A stretch of DNA of 53,359 nt from Prevotella sp. CAG:891 (lineage in GTDB: Bacteria; Bacteroidota; Bacteroidia; Bacteroidales; Bacteroidaceae), in NCBI GenBank assembly GCA_000437675.1, contig FR901808.1:1-53359 (forward strand). The letters run 5' to 3'. The translations under genes and the position numbers were made by a program. Shown here one piece after another: positions 6,862 through 15,235 of the stretch (its first letter is position 1; the number at the start of each line of letters is the position of its first letter). The notes beneath the pieces were generated by a model. The model did not search any database, had not been told where the DNA came from, and saw only the letters and a program-made list of their open reading frames with translations.

Positions 6862-9330
6862 TTACTGAAAGTACACACGCTTTACGCGGTTGCTCACCGA
6901 AGTAAGCACTTCGTAAGGAATAGTGTCGAGCAAATCCGACAATACCGTTACAGGCAGGTTGTCGCCAAATATTTCAACCGTGTCGCCTTCATGGCAAGGA
7001 ATGTCGGTAACGTCAATCATGCAAACATCCATGCAAATGTTACCCATGTAGTTAGCTTTGTATCCGTTTACCAGGCAGTAACCACGGCGATTGCCCAAGT
7101 GGCGGTTCAACCCGTCGGCATAGCCGATGGGGATAGCTGCAATGCGCGAATCACGGTCGACCGTCGTTTTGCGCGAATAGCCTATGCTGTCGCCCTTAGG
7201 CACCTCTCTGATTTGCAGGATGGTGGTGCGCAGCGAAGTAGCGTTGTGCAAGCGGCGATTGTCAATGGGGTCGATGCCGTAAAGTCCCAGACCCAGGCGC
7301 ACCATGTCGAGGTGGCGTTCCGGAAAGCGCTCAATGCCCGCACTGTTGCAAATGTGGCGCAATATTTTATGCGGAAATGCCGCTTGCAGACTTTTCGAAG
7401 CCTCATCGAACAGTTTGAACTGACGGGCAGAGAACTCGTCGAAATCGGGAGAATCGGAACCCACAAAATGCGAGAACACAGAACGCGGAATAACTGCTGT
7501 TTGGTGGTGCAGACGGTCAATCAGCACCGGAATGTCGGTCAGCGGATTAAAGCCAAGGCGGTGCATGCCCGTGTCGAGCTTGATGTGCACCGGCATGGAC
7601 TGGATACCCTCTTTCTCGGCAGCACGAATGAGCGAATCGAGCAACTTGAAACTGTACACTTCGGGCTCTAAGTCGTAGGCAAACAGCGTGTTGAAAGCCG
7701 AAATTTCAGGATTCATCACAATGATGCCCGCCGTAATACCTGAGCGGCGAAGCTCGGCACCCTCGTCGGCCACTGCCACAGCCAGATAGTCAACACCGCG
7801 GTCCTGCAGCGTTTTGGCAATTTCCACCGCTCCTGCACCGTAAGCCGAAGCCTTAACCATGCAAGTGATTTTGGTTTCAGGCTTCATGAACGAACGGTAA
7901 AAATTCAAGTTTTCCGCAATAGCCTCCAGGTTTACATCGAGTGTCGTTTCGTGCGCACGCAGCGACAAAGCTGCCGTCAGTTCTTCGAAGCCGAATTGTC
8001 GCGAGCCCTTAATCAGCACCCGTTCGTTGCTCAGCGTGTTCAGCAAGCCACTGTCAAGCAAATCCCTACTCGAAGCGAAGAACGTCTTTTTTAATTTGAA
8101 AAGCGAGTGAGCCGAAGAAATTTCCGGACCCACGCCAATCAGATGGTCAATGCCCCTTCGTTCAATCATTTCAGCCACTTTGCCGTACAATTCATTCACG
8201 TTCAGCCCCGTTTGCAGAATGTCCGACAGAATGAGCGTCTTGCTTTTCTGCTGTTCGGGACGGCGGTTCATAAAGTCGAGCGCAATGTCGAGCGAAGCCA
8301 CATCCGAGTTGTAAGTATCGTTGATGAGCGTGCAGTTGCGCATACCCTGAATCACTTCCAACCGCATAGCCACCGGTTCCAGTTGCTCCATGCGTGCTGC
8401 GATATCCGTTTCGGGCACGTGTAGATACAAGCATACCGCCAGGCAATGCAAACAGTTTGTGATAGAAGCTTCGTCGGTAAAGGGGATGCAGAGTTGGTTC
8501 TGCCGTCCCAAGTAAGTATAAACAATGTGCGTGCGGCACTCTGTTTTGTCGATGCTGTTGATATAGAGCGCACGTTGCGGGTCGGATGTAGACCAAGCCA
8601 GTAAGTCGCCCGTGTAAAGCGAAGTGCACACGCATTCGCTTACCACAGGATCGTCTGCACAGTAAACGATAACCTGCGCATCTTTAAACAAACTCAGCTT
8701 TTCATGACATTTTTCCTCGATTGTAGCAAAGTTCTCCTGATGAGCCGGTCCGATGTTGGTCATCACACCAATCGTAGGTTGAATCATGGCCCGCAAGGCC
8801 TGCATTTCGTCGGGTTGCGAAATGCCCGCTTCGAATATGCCCACCTGCGTGTGCGCATCGAGCAACCATACGCTGAGCGGAACGCCCACTTGCGAGTTAT
8901 ACGAACGTGGTGAACGCGTTACGTGTTTCGAAGGCGAAAGCAACTGATACAGCCACTCCTTAACCACCGTTTTACCATTCGAACCCGTGACACCGATTAC
9001 GGGAATCTGGCTGAATTCTTCGCGGTGACGTTCGGCAAGGCGTTGCAATGCCTTGAGCGGACTGACCACCAGCAGAAAGTTAGCATCGGGAAAAACCGTG
9101 TCGTGCGAAGCAGGAAGCGTTCCCACCACAAAGTTACGAACGCCCCGTCGGTAAAGGTCGGCAATGTATTGGTGTCCGTCGCCCAGCTTTGTGCGCAAGG
9201 CGAAAAAAAGAGTCGTTTCAGGAAAAGCCAAAGAACGGCTGTCAGTAAGCAGCCAGTCGATTTCGGCCGGCTGTGAGCCAATTTTGCGTGCGCCAATCAG
9301 CGTTGCAATGTTTTCAATGGAATAAGGCAT
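6862..9330 (-). CDS. murF/alr: Bifunctional UDP-MurNAc-tripeptide:D-Ala-D-Ala ligase / alanine racemase
   Basis: An 822-residue fusion. The N-terminal half (to about 450) is MurF, which adds D-Ala-D-Ala to UDP-MurNAc-tripeptide: it carries the ATP loop GVTGSNGKT (113-121), NDTYNSD and a later glycine-rich segment. The C-terminal half is a PLP alanine racemase that makes D-Ala: it has the PLP Lys in MVKASAYGAG (near 490), HIKLDTGMHRLGF, HICNSAGIERFP and the catalytic Tyr region IGYSRKTT. This fusion is typical of Bacteroidota and joins D-Ala supply to its use. I start at 9330 (MPYSIENIA); the in-frame Met at 9402 would run into the GSCFA gene. The GSCFA gene ends 53 bases upstream on the same strand. 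Confidence 0.95.
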   Translation of the reverse strand: MPYSIENIATLIGARKIGSQPAEIDWLLTDSRSLAFPETTLFFALRTKLGDGHQYIADLYRRGVRNFVVGTLPASHDTVFPDANFLLVVSPLKALQRLAERHREEFSQIPVIGVTGSNGKTVVKEWLYQLLSPSKHVTRSPRSYNSQVGVPLSVWLLDAHTQVGIFEAGISQPDEMQALRAMIQPTIGVMTNIGPAHQENFATIEEKCHEKLSLFKDAQVIVYCADDPVVSECVCTSLYTGDLLAWSTSDPQRALYINSIDKTECRTHIVYTYLGRQNQLCIPFTDEASITNCLHCLAVCLYLHVPETDIAARMEQLEPVAMRLEVIQGMRNCTLINDTYNSDVASLDIALDFMNRRPEQQKSKTLILSDILQTGLNVNELYGKVAEMIERRGIDHLIGVGPEISSAHSLFKLKKTFFASSRDLLDSGLLNTLSNERVLIKGSRQFGFEELTAALSLRAHETTLDVNLEAIAENLNFYRSFMKPETKITCMVKASAYGAGAVEIAKTLQDRGVDYLAVAVADEGAELRRSGITAGIIVMNPEISAFNTLFAYDLEPEVYSFKLLDSLIRAAEKEGIQSMPVHIKLDTGMHRLGFNPLTDIPVLIDRLHHQTAVIPRSVFSHFVGSDSPDFDEFSARQFKLFDEASKSLQAAFPHKILRHICNSAGIERFPERHLDMVRLGLGLYGIDPIDNRRLHNATSLRTTILQIREVPKGDSIGYSRKTTVDRDSRIAAIPIGYADGLNRHLGNRRGYCLVNGYKANYMGNICMDVCMIDVTDIPCHEGDTVEIFGDNLPVTVLSDLLDTIPYEVLTSVSNRVKRVYFQ

Positions 9331-9383
9331 AACGTAAGATGAATGAATTATGCTGTTAATTTTGTTCGTAGTGGAATTAGCAT

Positions 9384-10352
9384 TTACAGCTTTTCGTTCC
9401 ATTTTTTTTCAAACAGTCGGCGTCGTTCGTCGGCTTTTATTTTAAAATTCCGGTATTCCGTGCTGTCGGGGTTCATCGGTCGGTGTTGTGCATCGCGCCA
9501 AATGAGTTGCCGGTCGCGCGCATACTCGTGCATTTCGGGCGTAAAGCACCAGTCAGCAAACTGTTCCCACACATAGTCGATGGCCTGTTGCGACGGGTGA
9601 CTCATGTCGGCATCGTAAAAGCGATAGTCGCGCAATTCGTCGGTAATTATTTCGTAGGTCGGGAAATAGAAAATGCGTTCGTTCGTTTGGCAAAGCTTGT
9701 CGATGAGTTGTAGCAAGCGCGCCTTGCTCAGCGCATTTTCGTGCAGTCCGTATTTCAGATAGCGGTAGGGTGAAAGGGTAAACACCACCTGCAACTTAGG
9801 GTTGGCCGATAAAAGGCTGTGCAGCAAGTTGCCCCATGACTCATACAGTTCGTCAGGGTCGAGCACCTCCTCGGCAAACATTCGTCCCGGCTGTTTATGG
9901 CAGTTAGCCACCAGACAGCCCTGCATTTCGCCCTCGGCAGTCAGGTAGTAAGCGTGGTCGGTGCTGAAAGTAACGAGCAACACATCCATTTCGGTAAACA
10001 CCCTTTTGGCCTCAATCCATTCCTCATGAATCAGCTTAATCAGTTCCTCTTTGCTCTGACCAACGTATTTCGTTGAATAGAGCCAATGATGCCACATTCC
10101 GTCCGAAGCCTTGAAAGCAAAAGGTTCAAGGGAAGTGAAACAAGGAGCCATCAAGTCGACCAACGCATTGTAAATGCTCCCCGGGTTATAAAGTACCCCC
10201 GTGGGGTTGATGTTCAGAAAATCAGGGCGCATACACGCCTGCAAATGTTTCCCGATGTGTTCGGCAAAGCACGAACCGATGGTCATAACCCTGGATTGGG
10301 GTGAAAGTTGTATGCTGCGTTCCGGCAGACTGACAATGGTTCTGAAATTCAT
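9384..10352 (-). CDS. GSCFA domain protein
   Basis: A 322-residue protein of the GSCFA family, named after its N-terminal motif, here MTIGSCFAEHIGKHL (about 20-35). The family is related to SGNH/GDSL esterases, in which this Ser would be the nucleophile; a late DADMSHPSQQAIDYVW block supplies the Asp and His expected of such a hydrolase. The substrate is unknown. The start at 10352 (MNFRTIVSLP) is chosen because the 70 extra residues of the open frame upstream have no family-like features. It is on the same strand as murF/alr, 53 bases upstream of it; its pairing with that gene suggests an envelope role, but this is inference. Confidence 0.85.
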   Translation of the reverse strand: MNFRTIVSLPERSIQLSPQSRVMTIGSCFAEHIGKHLQACMRPDFLNINPTGVLYNPGSIYNALVDLMAPCFTSLEPFAFKASDGMWHHWLYSTKYVGQSKEELIKLIHEEWIEAKRVFTEMDVLLVTFSTDHAYYLTAEGEMQGCLVANCHKQPGRMFAEEVLDPDELYESWGNLLHSLLSANPKLQVVFTLSPYRYLKYGLHENALSKARLLQLIDKLCQTNERIFYFPTYEIITDELRDYRFYDADMSHPSQQAIDYVWEQFADWCFTPEMHEYARDRQLIWRDAQHRPMNPDSTEYRNFKIKADERRRLFEKKWNEKL

Positions 10353-10691
10353 GATGAAGAAGGTGTGAAGGTCGGTTGAAGAGTAAGTTGCTGCAAGGGA
10401 ACAGCTTTGCTGCAAAGAGTAGGTCGTAGCCGTTGTCATCCGATGAATGGTTGCACCTGGTCGTTGCGCAAGCAAAAGTACGCTATTTTTCGGTAGAGTG
10501 TATAAGTATGGTGCAACTTTTTGCGAAAACTCCTGTTTAAGGGATAGTTTTGCGAAAGTCACTTCGCATCGTTCTTCGCTTAATGAATCATTTTATATGG
10601 ATTCGCATTTGAAAAATCCATAAATCCTTTCGAATCTCGGTGCTCATAGCCCACAAGCATGTCATATATGAACTTTTTTGGTTCAATAAAA

Positions 10692-10730
10692 AACACCCCG
10701 TTGACATTTACTGATTGTCAACGGGGTGTT
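10692..10730 (-). terminator. Strong terminator of the S9 peptidase gene
   Basis: Perfect 15-bp arms (10692-10706 and 10716-10730, AACACCCCGTTGACA and its complement) with a 9-base loop. On the minus strand a TTTTTTATTG stretch follows. Confidence 0.9.
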
Positions 10731-10755
10731 TGTGTGTATAGCCAGAGGGCTTGGC

Positions 10756-12987
10756 TTATTTCAGTTTTTCAACAAAGAAGTTGTTGAGCGTGCGGAACAA
10801 ATGCAGACGCGTGTTGCCACCCATAATAAAGTGGTTGCGGTTGGTGTAAACCTGCTGGCGGAACAACTTTCCAGCCTGAACGTAGGCTTCGCTCACTTCG
10901 GTAAAGTTGCGGAAATGCACGTTGTCGTCGGCCGTTCCGTGAATGAGCAGCAAGTCGCCGTGGAGCGCATTGGCACGCTGAATGGGGTTCGTGGCATAAC
11001 CGGCAGCGTTTTCGGCAGGGGTGCGCATGTAGCGTTCGGTATATACCGTGTCGTAGTATTTCCAGTTGGTAGGAGCAGCTACAGCAACACCGGCGCAGAA
11101 TACGTTGCGGCCTTCGCTCATCGACATGAGGGTGTTGAAACCACCAAAGCTCCAGCCCCAAATGGCAATGCGGTTTTTGTCGATGTAGGGCAGTGAACCC
11201 AAATAAATGGCTGCTTCAACCTGGTCCTTCGATTCCAGTTCACCAAGCTTCAAGTACGTACACTTTTCAAAGTCGGCACCACGGGCACCCGTTCCGCGAC
11301 CATCGACACATACAAATACAAAACCTTGAGCGGCCATGTAGCTTTCGAATACCGTACCGGGGTAGAAGCCCATGTTCCATGAATCGGTTACTTCCTGCGA
11401 ACCGGGACCTGAGTATTGGTACATGATGACGGGATACTTTTTCTGAGCATCGAAATCGCGCGGCTTAACCATCCAGCCGTTCAGTTTCACACCTTCGGTA
11501 GTGGTGAAGGTGAAAAATTCCTTCTTTCCCGAAATGGCAGCAACAGCCGATTTGAGTTCGCTGTTGTCGACCATCGTTTTGAGCACCTTGCCATCGTTGG
11601 CAGCACACAGCGTGGTAACGGGCGGCTGCTGCGCTGATGAATACACGTTCATAAAGTATTTCATCGAAGTGCTGAAGGTAGCATTGTTCGTACCAACTTC
11701 TTTCGACAACTTTTTGGTTTTACCATTGCGGTCAACCGAGTAGATGGCTGTGCGCAGCGGACTTTCCTGGTGCGAAGCGTAGAAGAAGCGGCCGCTGGCA
11801 GCATCATAGCCATAGAAGGCACTTACGTCGTAGTTTCCTTTCGTTACCTGACGGTCGAGCTGACCATTGAGGTTGTACCAATAGATGTGCTTGTAGCCCG
11901 AGCGGTCAGAGATGTAGGCAAAGTGGTCGCCGTAGAACTTGAGGCTGGCATAGGCCTGATCGGTTACATATTTGGGGTTCGTTTCGCGTACAGCCAGTTT
12001 GCACTCCGTTGAACGCGGGTTGGCCATGTAAATGTCCATTTGGTTTTGGTGACGATTCAGCGTAACGACAGCCAATTTGTTGGGGTCGGACGTGAAGTGA
12101 ATGCGGGGCACATAGCCGTCGGCATCGAGAGGCACTTTCAGGGTGCGCGTCACGCGGTCCTTGATGTCGTAGGTGTGTACCGAAACATCGCTGTTCTTGG
12201 CACCGGCAACCGGATACTTGTAGCGATATTCGCCGGGGTATTCGTCGTATTCCGAACGGGTGGGGTAGGAACCTTTGAATTCCTGAATGGCATAGACGGG
12301 AACTTTCGATTCGTCGTAACGAACCCAAGCCAGCATGCGGCTGTCGGCTGAAAAGTCGAACGAACGGTTGGTGGCAAATTCCTCTTCATTCACCCAGTCG
12401 GGAATGCCGTTGAGTACTTCGTTGAACTTACCATCCTTTGTTACCTGCGTTTCGGCATTGCCAAAAAGCAGTTTCACGACGAAGAGGTTGTTGTCGCGTG
12501 CAAAGGCTATGACATTGCCATCGGGCGAGAAAATAGGCATTTGCTGCGGACCACCTTCAGACAGCGGTTCGTAGGTGCCGTTTTCAACATCGTAGATGTA
12601 GTAAACAGCTGTGTATGAACGGCGATAGATGGGGCGGGTTTCGGTGCGCAGCAAAATGTGGCGTTCGTCGGGCGCCATGATGTAGCCGTCGATGGCTCTG
12701 AGTTTTTTGTCGCCACGGGCTTTGTCTACGTCAAACACAACCCCCAGTTCGCGTCCGTCTTTGAACGAACGGCGAATGATGCGCTTGCTGTCATCAGAGA
12801 GTTGTGAATAGCTTTCGCCGTCGCGCATGGGCGTTACACCGTAAACATACCTGGGTGAGTACTTGCCAGCAGCAATATCCTCCAGAGTAAGTGCTGAGCT
12901 TGTGGACGTTTGCGCCTTGGCCTGGTGAGCGGTAAACCCAGCTACGCCCAGAAACAAGCCGGCCACGATGAGAAGAATTTTTTTCAT
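10756..12987 (-). CDS. S9 family prolyl peptidase (dipeptidyl/tripeptidyl peptidase IV type)
   Basis: A 743-residue secreted serine peptidase. Start 12987 gives a clear signal peptide (MKKILLIVAGLFLGVAG, cleavage near AKA). An N-terminal beta-propeller (about 60-480) holds the WVNEEEF double-Glu motif that binds the substrate amino terminus in DPP4-like enzymes. A C-terminal alpha/beta hydrolase carries the nucleophile in GWSFGGF, Asp in GTADDNVHF and His in NRNHFIMGG. It should cut two or three residues, the last being Pro, from peptide N-termini in the periplasm or at the surface, as DPP4 and PtpA do in Porphyromonas. No T9SS C-terminal domain is seen. It appears monocistronic with a strong terminator. 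Confidence 0.9.
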   Translation of the reverse strand: MKKILLIVAGLFLGVAGFTAHQAKAQTSTSSALTLEDIAAGKYSPRYVYGVTPMRDGESYSQLSDDSKRIIRRSFKDGRELGVVFDVDKARGDKKLRAIDGYIMAPDERHILLRTETRPIYRRSYTAVYYIYDVENGTYEPLSEGGPQQMPIFSPDGNVIAFARDNNLFVVKLLFGNAETQVTKDGKFNEVLNGIPDWVNEEEFATNRSFDFSADSRMLAWVRYDESKVPVYAIQEFKGSYPTRSEYDEYPGEYRYKYPVAGAKNSDVSVHTYDIKDRVTRTLKVPLDADGYVPRIHFTSDPNKLAVVTLNRHQNQMDIYMANPRSTECKLAVRETNPKYVTDQAYASLKFYGDHFAYISDRSGYKHIYWYNLNGQLDRQVTKGNYDVSAFYGYDAASGRFFYASHQESPLRTAIYSVDRNGKTKKLSKEVGTNNATFSTSMKYFMNVYSSAQQPPVTTLCAANDGKVLKTMVDNSELKSAVAAISGKKEFFTFTTTEGVKLNGWMVKPRDFDAQKKYPVIMYQYSGPGSQEVTDSWNMGFYPGTVFESYMAAQGFVFVCVDGRGTGARGADFEKCTYLKLGELESKDQVEAAIYLGSLPYIDKNRIAIWGWSFGGFNTLMSMSEGRNVFCAGVAVAAPTNWKYYDTVYTERYMRTPAENAAGYATNPIQRANALHGDLLLIHGTADDNVHFRNFTEVSEAYVQAGKLFRQQVYTNRNHFIMGGNTRLHLFRTLNNFFVEKLK

Positions 12988-13310
12988 TGTTGAAACATGA
13001 TTAGTAATATGTATAGTATGTATCTCGAAGCAGAACCGCAACCGAAATAATATGCGGCATGCTTGAAGAGCGACTACTTTAAAGTATATGTAGATTAGTA
13101 AGTAGCTGTCCTAAAGTGGTTTATAATTAGGTATCTTTCAACAGCTACTTAATATATTAAAGTTAAGTTGCATCTTAGCATAAATCAGCATCCGGTTTAC
13201 ACTGATTTTTCAACGAACAACACTTAAAGTTCTTACCATTTTAATATGGTAGATTTGCAACAAAACACCTATTAAGTGGATGTAACTTTGCCTAATTGCA
13301 TGATTTTTAG
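12988..13310. other. Gene-free region upstream of the S9 peptidase gene
   Basis: I see no gene here. A perfect 10-bp inverted repeat, AAGTAGCTGT (13100-13109) and ACAGCTACTT (13141-13150), lies upstream of the peptidase start. Two plus-strand -7 box matches, TAGATTTGC (13250-13258) and TAACTTTGC (13283-13291), point into the repeat region rather than toward a gene. Confidence 0.5.
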
Positions 13311-13458
13311 GTACAAAAATAGTGAAAGGTGAGCGCAATACCAAACCAAAAGCTTGATTTTGGGTGAAGGTATTGCCGAACCGCATCCTATTTTATACAA
13401 AAATAGCGAAAGGTAAGCGCAATACCAAGCCAAAAACTCGATTTTGAGCGAAAGAATT
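13311..13458. repeat. Palindromic repeat P: full copy and an interrupted second copy
   Basis: 13311-13395 is a complete copy: AAAATAGTGAAAGGTGAGCG at its left and GGTATTGCCGAACC with CATCCTATTTTA at its right. At 13396 a second left half begins (AAAATAGCGAAAGG) and runs to about 13458, where the TIR element begins. Its missing right half (GTATTGCCGAGCCGCATCC) reappears at 14874, after the TIR element. Confidence 0.8.
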
Positions 13459-13686
13459 GGCTCAGTAGCAAAAGCATGTAGTAAAACTCAACAACACATC
13501 CCGGGTTTCAGGCAAGCTTACCTATCTTACTTTCTGTGGTAACAAAATGTCTAAGACATGCTAAATGAATAAATAAGGAATACTGTTTTTTCATCCCACT
13601 TAGGCTAATGTGCAGCTTATCCATGCTGCAGTGCTGCTTTTATTGCTGAAGCAATGTCAGTGCAAACCGAATGCAGAACAATGAAG

Positions 13687-13842
13687 CCTACCTATCTTAC
13701 TTTCTGTGGTAACAAAATTTCTAAGAACGCTGAATAAATAAGGAGTACTGTTTTTCATCCATTTAGGCTAATGTGTACTTATCGATGCTGCAGTGTTGCT
13801 TTTATTGCCATAGGCAATGTCAGTGCAAACCGAATGCAGAAC
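13687..13842 (+). repeat. Second partial copy of the left region of element A
   Basis: It repeats the stretch from CTATCTTACTTTCTGTGG to CCGAATGCAGAAC found at about 13520-13679, with scattered differences. Together they form a tandem duplication inside the long element. Confidence 0.8.
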
Positions 13843-13885
13843 TTGAAAACTACTTTTCAAAAGTTATGCTGAGGTGCAGCCTGAC
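13819..13885. repeat. Palindromic repeat, variant form
   Basis: The ends are GTCAGTGCAAACCGAATGCA and TGAGGTGCAGCCTGAC around a central TTGAAAA/TTTTCAA stem. It has the same plan as repeat P (AGTGnAAnnnGAnnGCA on one side, a GnnGCAnCCT block on the other). Confidence 0.65.
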
Positions 13886-13898
13886 TTTGCTACTGCAA

Positions 13899-14458
13899 AG
13901 ATACAACACATGTTCCCCGAAATCCATTTTTTTGTTCTGTAATGTTTTGTTTGGCTGAACGTTCCAATCCTCACCTATCCCTTTGTCGTAAATGTTAAAC
14001 AGCAAACCGTCGGGTAAGTGAAATCATATAAAAAAATCAGCCTATTTTTCCATCAGCCTGCCGTTGTTTGAACCACGCAATGAGCCATCGTCAAAATTTG
14101 CTCCGCGATTATCCGAATTAGTTCCGAGCCAGAGATGCAACACATGCTCCCCGAAATCCATTTTTTTTGGTTCTGTAACGTTTTGTATGGCTAAACGTTA
14201 CAATCCTCACCTATCCCTTTGCCGTAAATGTTAAACAGCAAGCCGTCGAGTAAGTGAAATTATATGAAAATAATCAGTCTATTATTCCATCTGTCTGCCG
14301 TTGTTTAAACCACGCGATGAGCTATCGTCAAAATTTGCTCCGCGATTATCCGAATTAGTTCCGAGCCAGTCGAAATTAGTTCCGAGCTTGTTTGAAATAG
14401 TTCCGAGCCAGTTCGCAGAATCTCGGAACTACTGATAATCAGCGTTTTCAGAGAAACG
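13899..14458 (-). repeat. Element E, inverted copy with duplicated tail and 21-bp CTCGGAACT array
   Basis: The tail unit of about 235 bp occurs twice in tandem (13899-14132 and 14133-14369). Then come AGTTCCGAG sites at 14357, 14378 and 14399, exactly 21 bp apart (a degenerate one lies at 14336), and an inverted CTCGGAACT at 14422. The head, read on the minus strand, is CGCTGATTATCAGTAGTTCC. Head, array and tail match 40888-41185 in the opposite orientation. Confidence 0.8.
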
Positions 14459-14544
14459 CCCTAATCGGTTCCACACCCGCTCATTCCGCCTTGCAATGAA
14501 GCTAAAGGCGAACCCGTTCATTTTCACCTTTATTCACCTGTTTG

Positions 14545-14831
14545 TTAAATCCGCTCTGCGCACCCGAAGCCGCGAAATGTTTTCCCTTTCAAAGTGATTG
14601 AAAGTTGTACGTTGAAGAACGGGTAGAAGCACAAAATCAAAAAATTACGGTTGGCATTTACTCGTAATGGTCATTACCCACACGAATTTATTAAATCCGC
14701 TCTACGCACCCGAAGCCGCGAAATGTTTACCCTTTCAAAGTGATTGAAAGTTGTACGTTGAAGAACAGGTAGAAGCACAAAGTCAAAAAATTACGATTGG
14801 CATTTACTCGTAATGGTGATTACCCACACGA
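14545..14831. repeat. 146-bp direct tandem repeat, two units
   Basis: Unit 1 (14545-14690) and unit 2 (14691-14831) both begin TTAAATCCGCTCT and contain CACCCGAAGCCGCGAAATG, GTGATTGAAAGTTGTACG and CATTTACTCGTAATGG, with only a few differences. I see no coding potential. Confidence 0.85.
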
Positions 14832-14873
14832 TGCAACATAGCTCCAAACCCCACACCTTTTTGCTACTGATTC

Positions 14874-14903
14874 AAAGTATTGCCGAGCCGCATCCTATCT
14901 TAT
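14874..14903. repeat. Right half of palindromic repeat P, separated from its left half
   Basis: The sequence GTATTGCCGAGCCGCATCC followed by TATCTTAT is the right arm expected after the left half at 13396-13458. The TIR element at 13459-14873 lies between the two halves. Confidence 0.7.
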
Positions 14904-14910
14904 CTAAAAG

Positions 14911-14948
14911 AACGGGCAACCATTGCTCAATGCGAATGATTGCCCGTT
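14911..14948 (-). terminator. Terminator of the sod-rubredoxin genes
   Basis: AACGGGCAA and TTGCCCGTT arms with an inner CATTG/CAATG pair. On the minus strand CTTTTAG follows. It lies about 75 bases beyond the rubredoxin stop. Confidence 0.65.
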
Positions 14949-15021
14949 GCACTATTTGTTACAATATGAGTGAAGACTATCAAAAAAGGTAGACTTCAAA
15001 CTTGTAACAAACATACGTTGA

Positions 15022-15186
15022 TTATTCTTCAACCAGTTCAAACTGATCTTTACCTACACCGCAAAGAGGGCACACCCAATCATCGGGAATATCTTCAAAT
15101 GCAGTTCCAGGTTCTATACCTCCATCAGGATCGCCAACAGCGGGATCGTAAACCCACTGGCAAACTACGCAATAATACTTCTTCAT
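15022..15186 (-). CDS. Rubredoxin
   Basis: A 54-residue iron-only electron carrier. Both iron-binding CxxC knuckles are present: CVVC (residues 6-9) and CPLCG (39-43), with the usual PAVGDPDGGIEPGTAFEDIP segment split around the conserved Gly and Pro residues between them. Length is canonical. The start at 15186 (MKKYYCVVC) is fixed by the family; the longer open frame upstream is untranslated spacer. It lies 49 bases after the superoxide dismutase on the same strand, followed by a terminator. In anaerobes rubredoxin passes electrons to oxygen- and peroxide-reducing enzymes, so this pair is likely a small oxidative-stress unit; the direct partner is not visible here. Confidence 0.95.
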   Translation of the reverse strand: MKKYYCVVCQWVYDPAVGDPDGGIEPGTAFEDIPDDWVCPLCGVGKDQFELVEE

Positions 15187-15235
15187 AAATATATTAAGTG
15201 TAAAAAATGAACACTGTCGAAAACAGGTGTTCGGA

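Larger units (their letters stand above)
13459..14873 (+). mobile_element. TIR-bounded non-coding element A, long copy (no transposase)
   Basis: The left end reads GGCTCAGTAGCAAAAGC. The right end, read in reverse, is GAATCAGTAGCAAAAAGG, so both carry TCAGTAGCAAAA as an inverted terminal repeat. The first 220 bases match 27768-27986, and the last 25 bases are identical to 28197-28221. Inside are a second partial copy of the left region, a palindrome, element E with a duplicated tail, and a 146-bp tandem repeat. There is no ORF of note. The flanks are the two halves of a palindromic repeat P, and AAAG occurs within a few bases of both ends, a possible target duplication. Confidence 0.65.
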
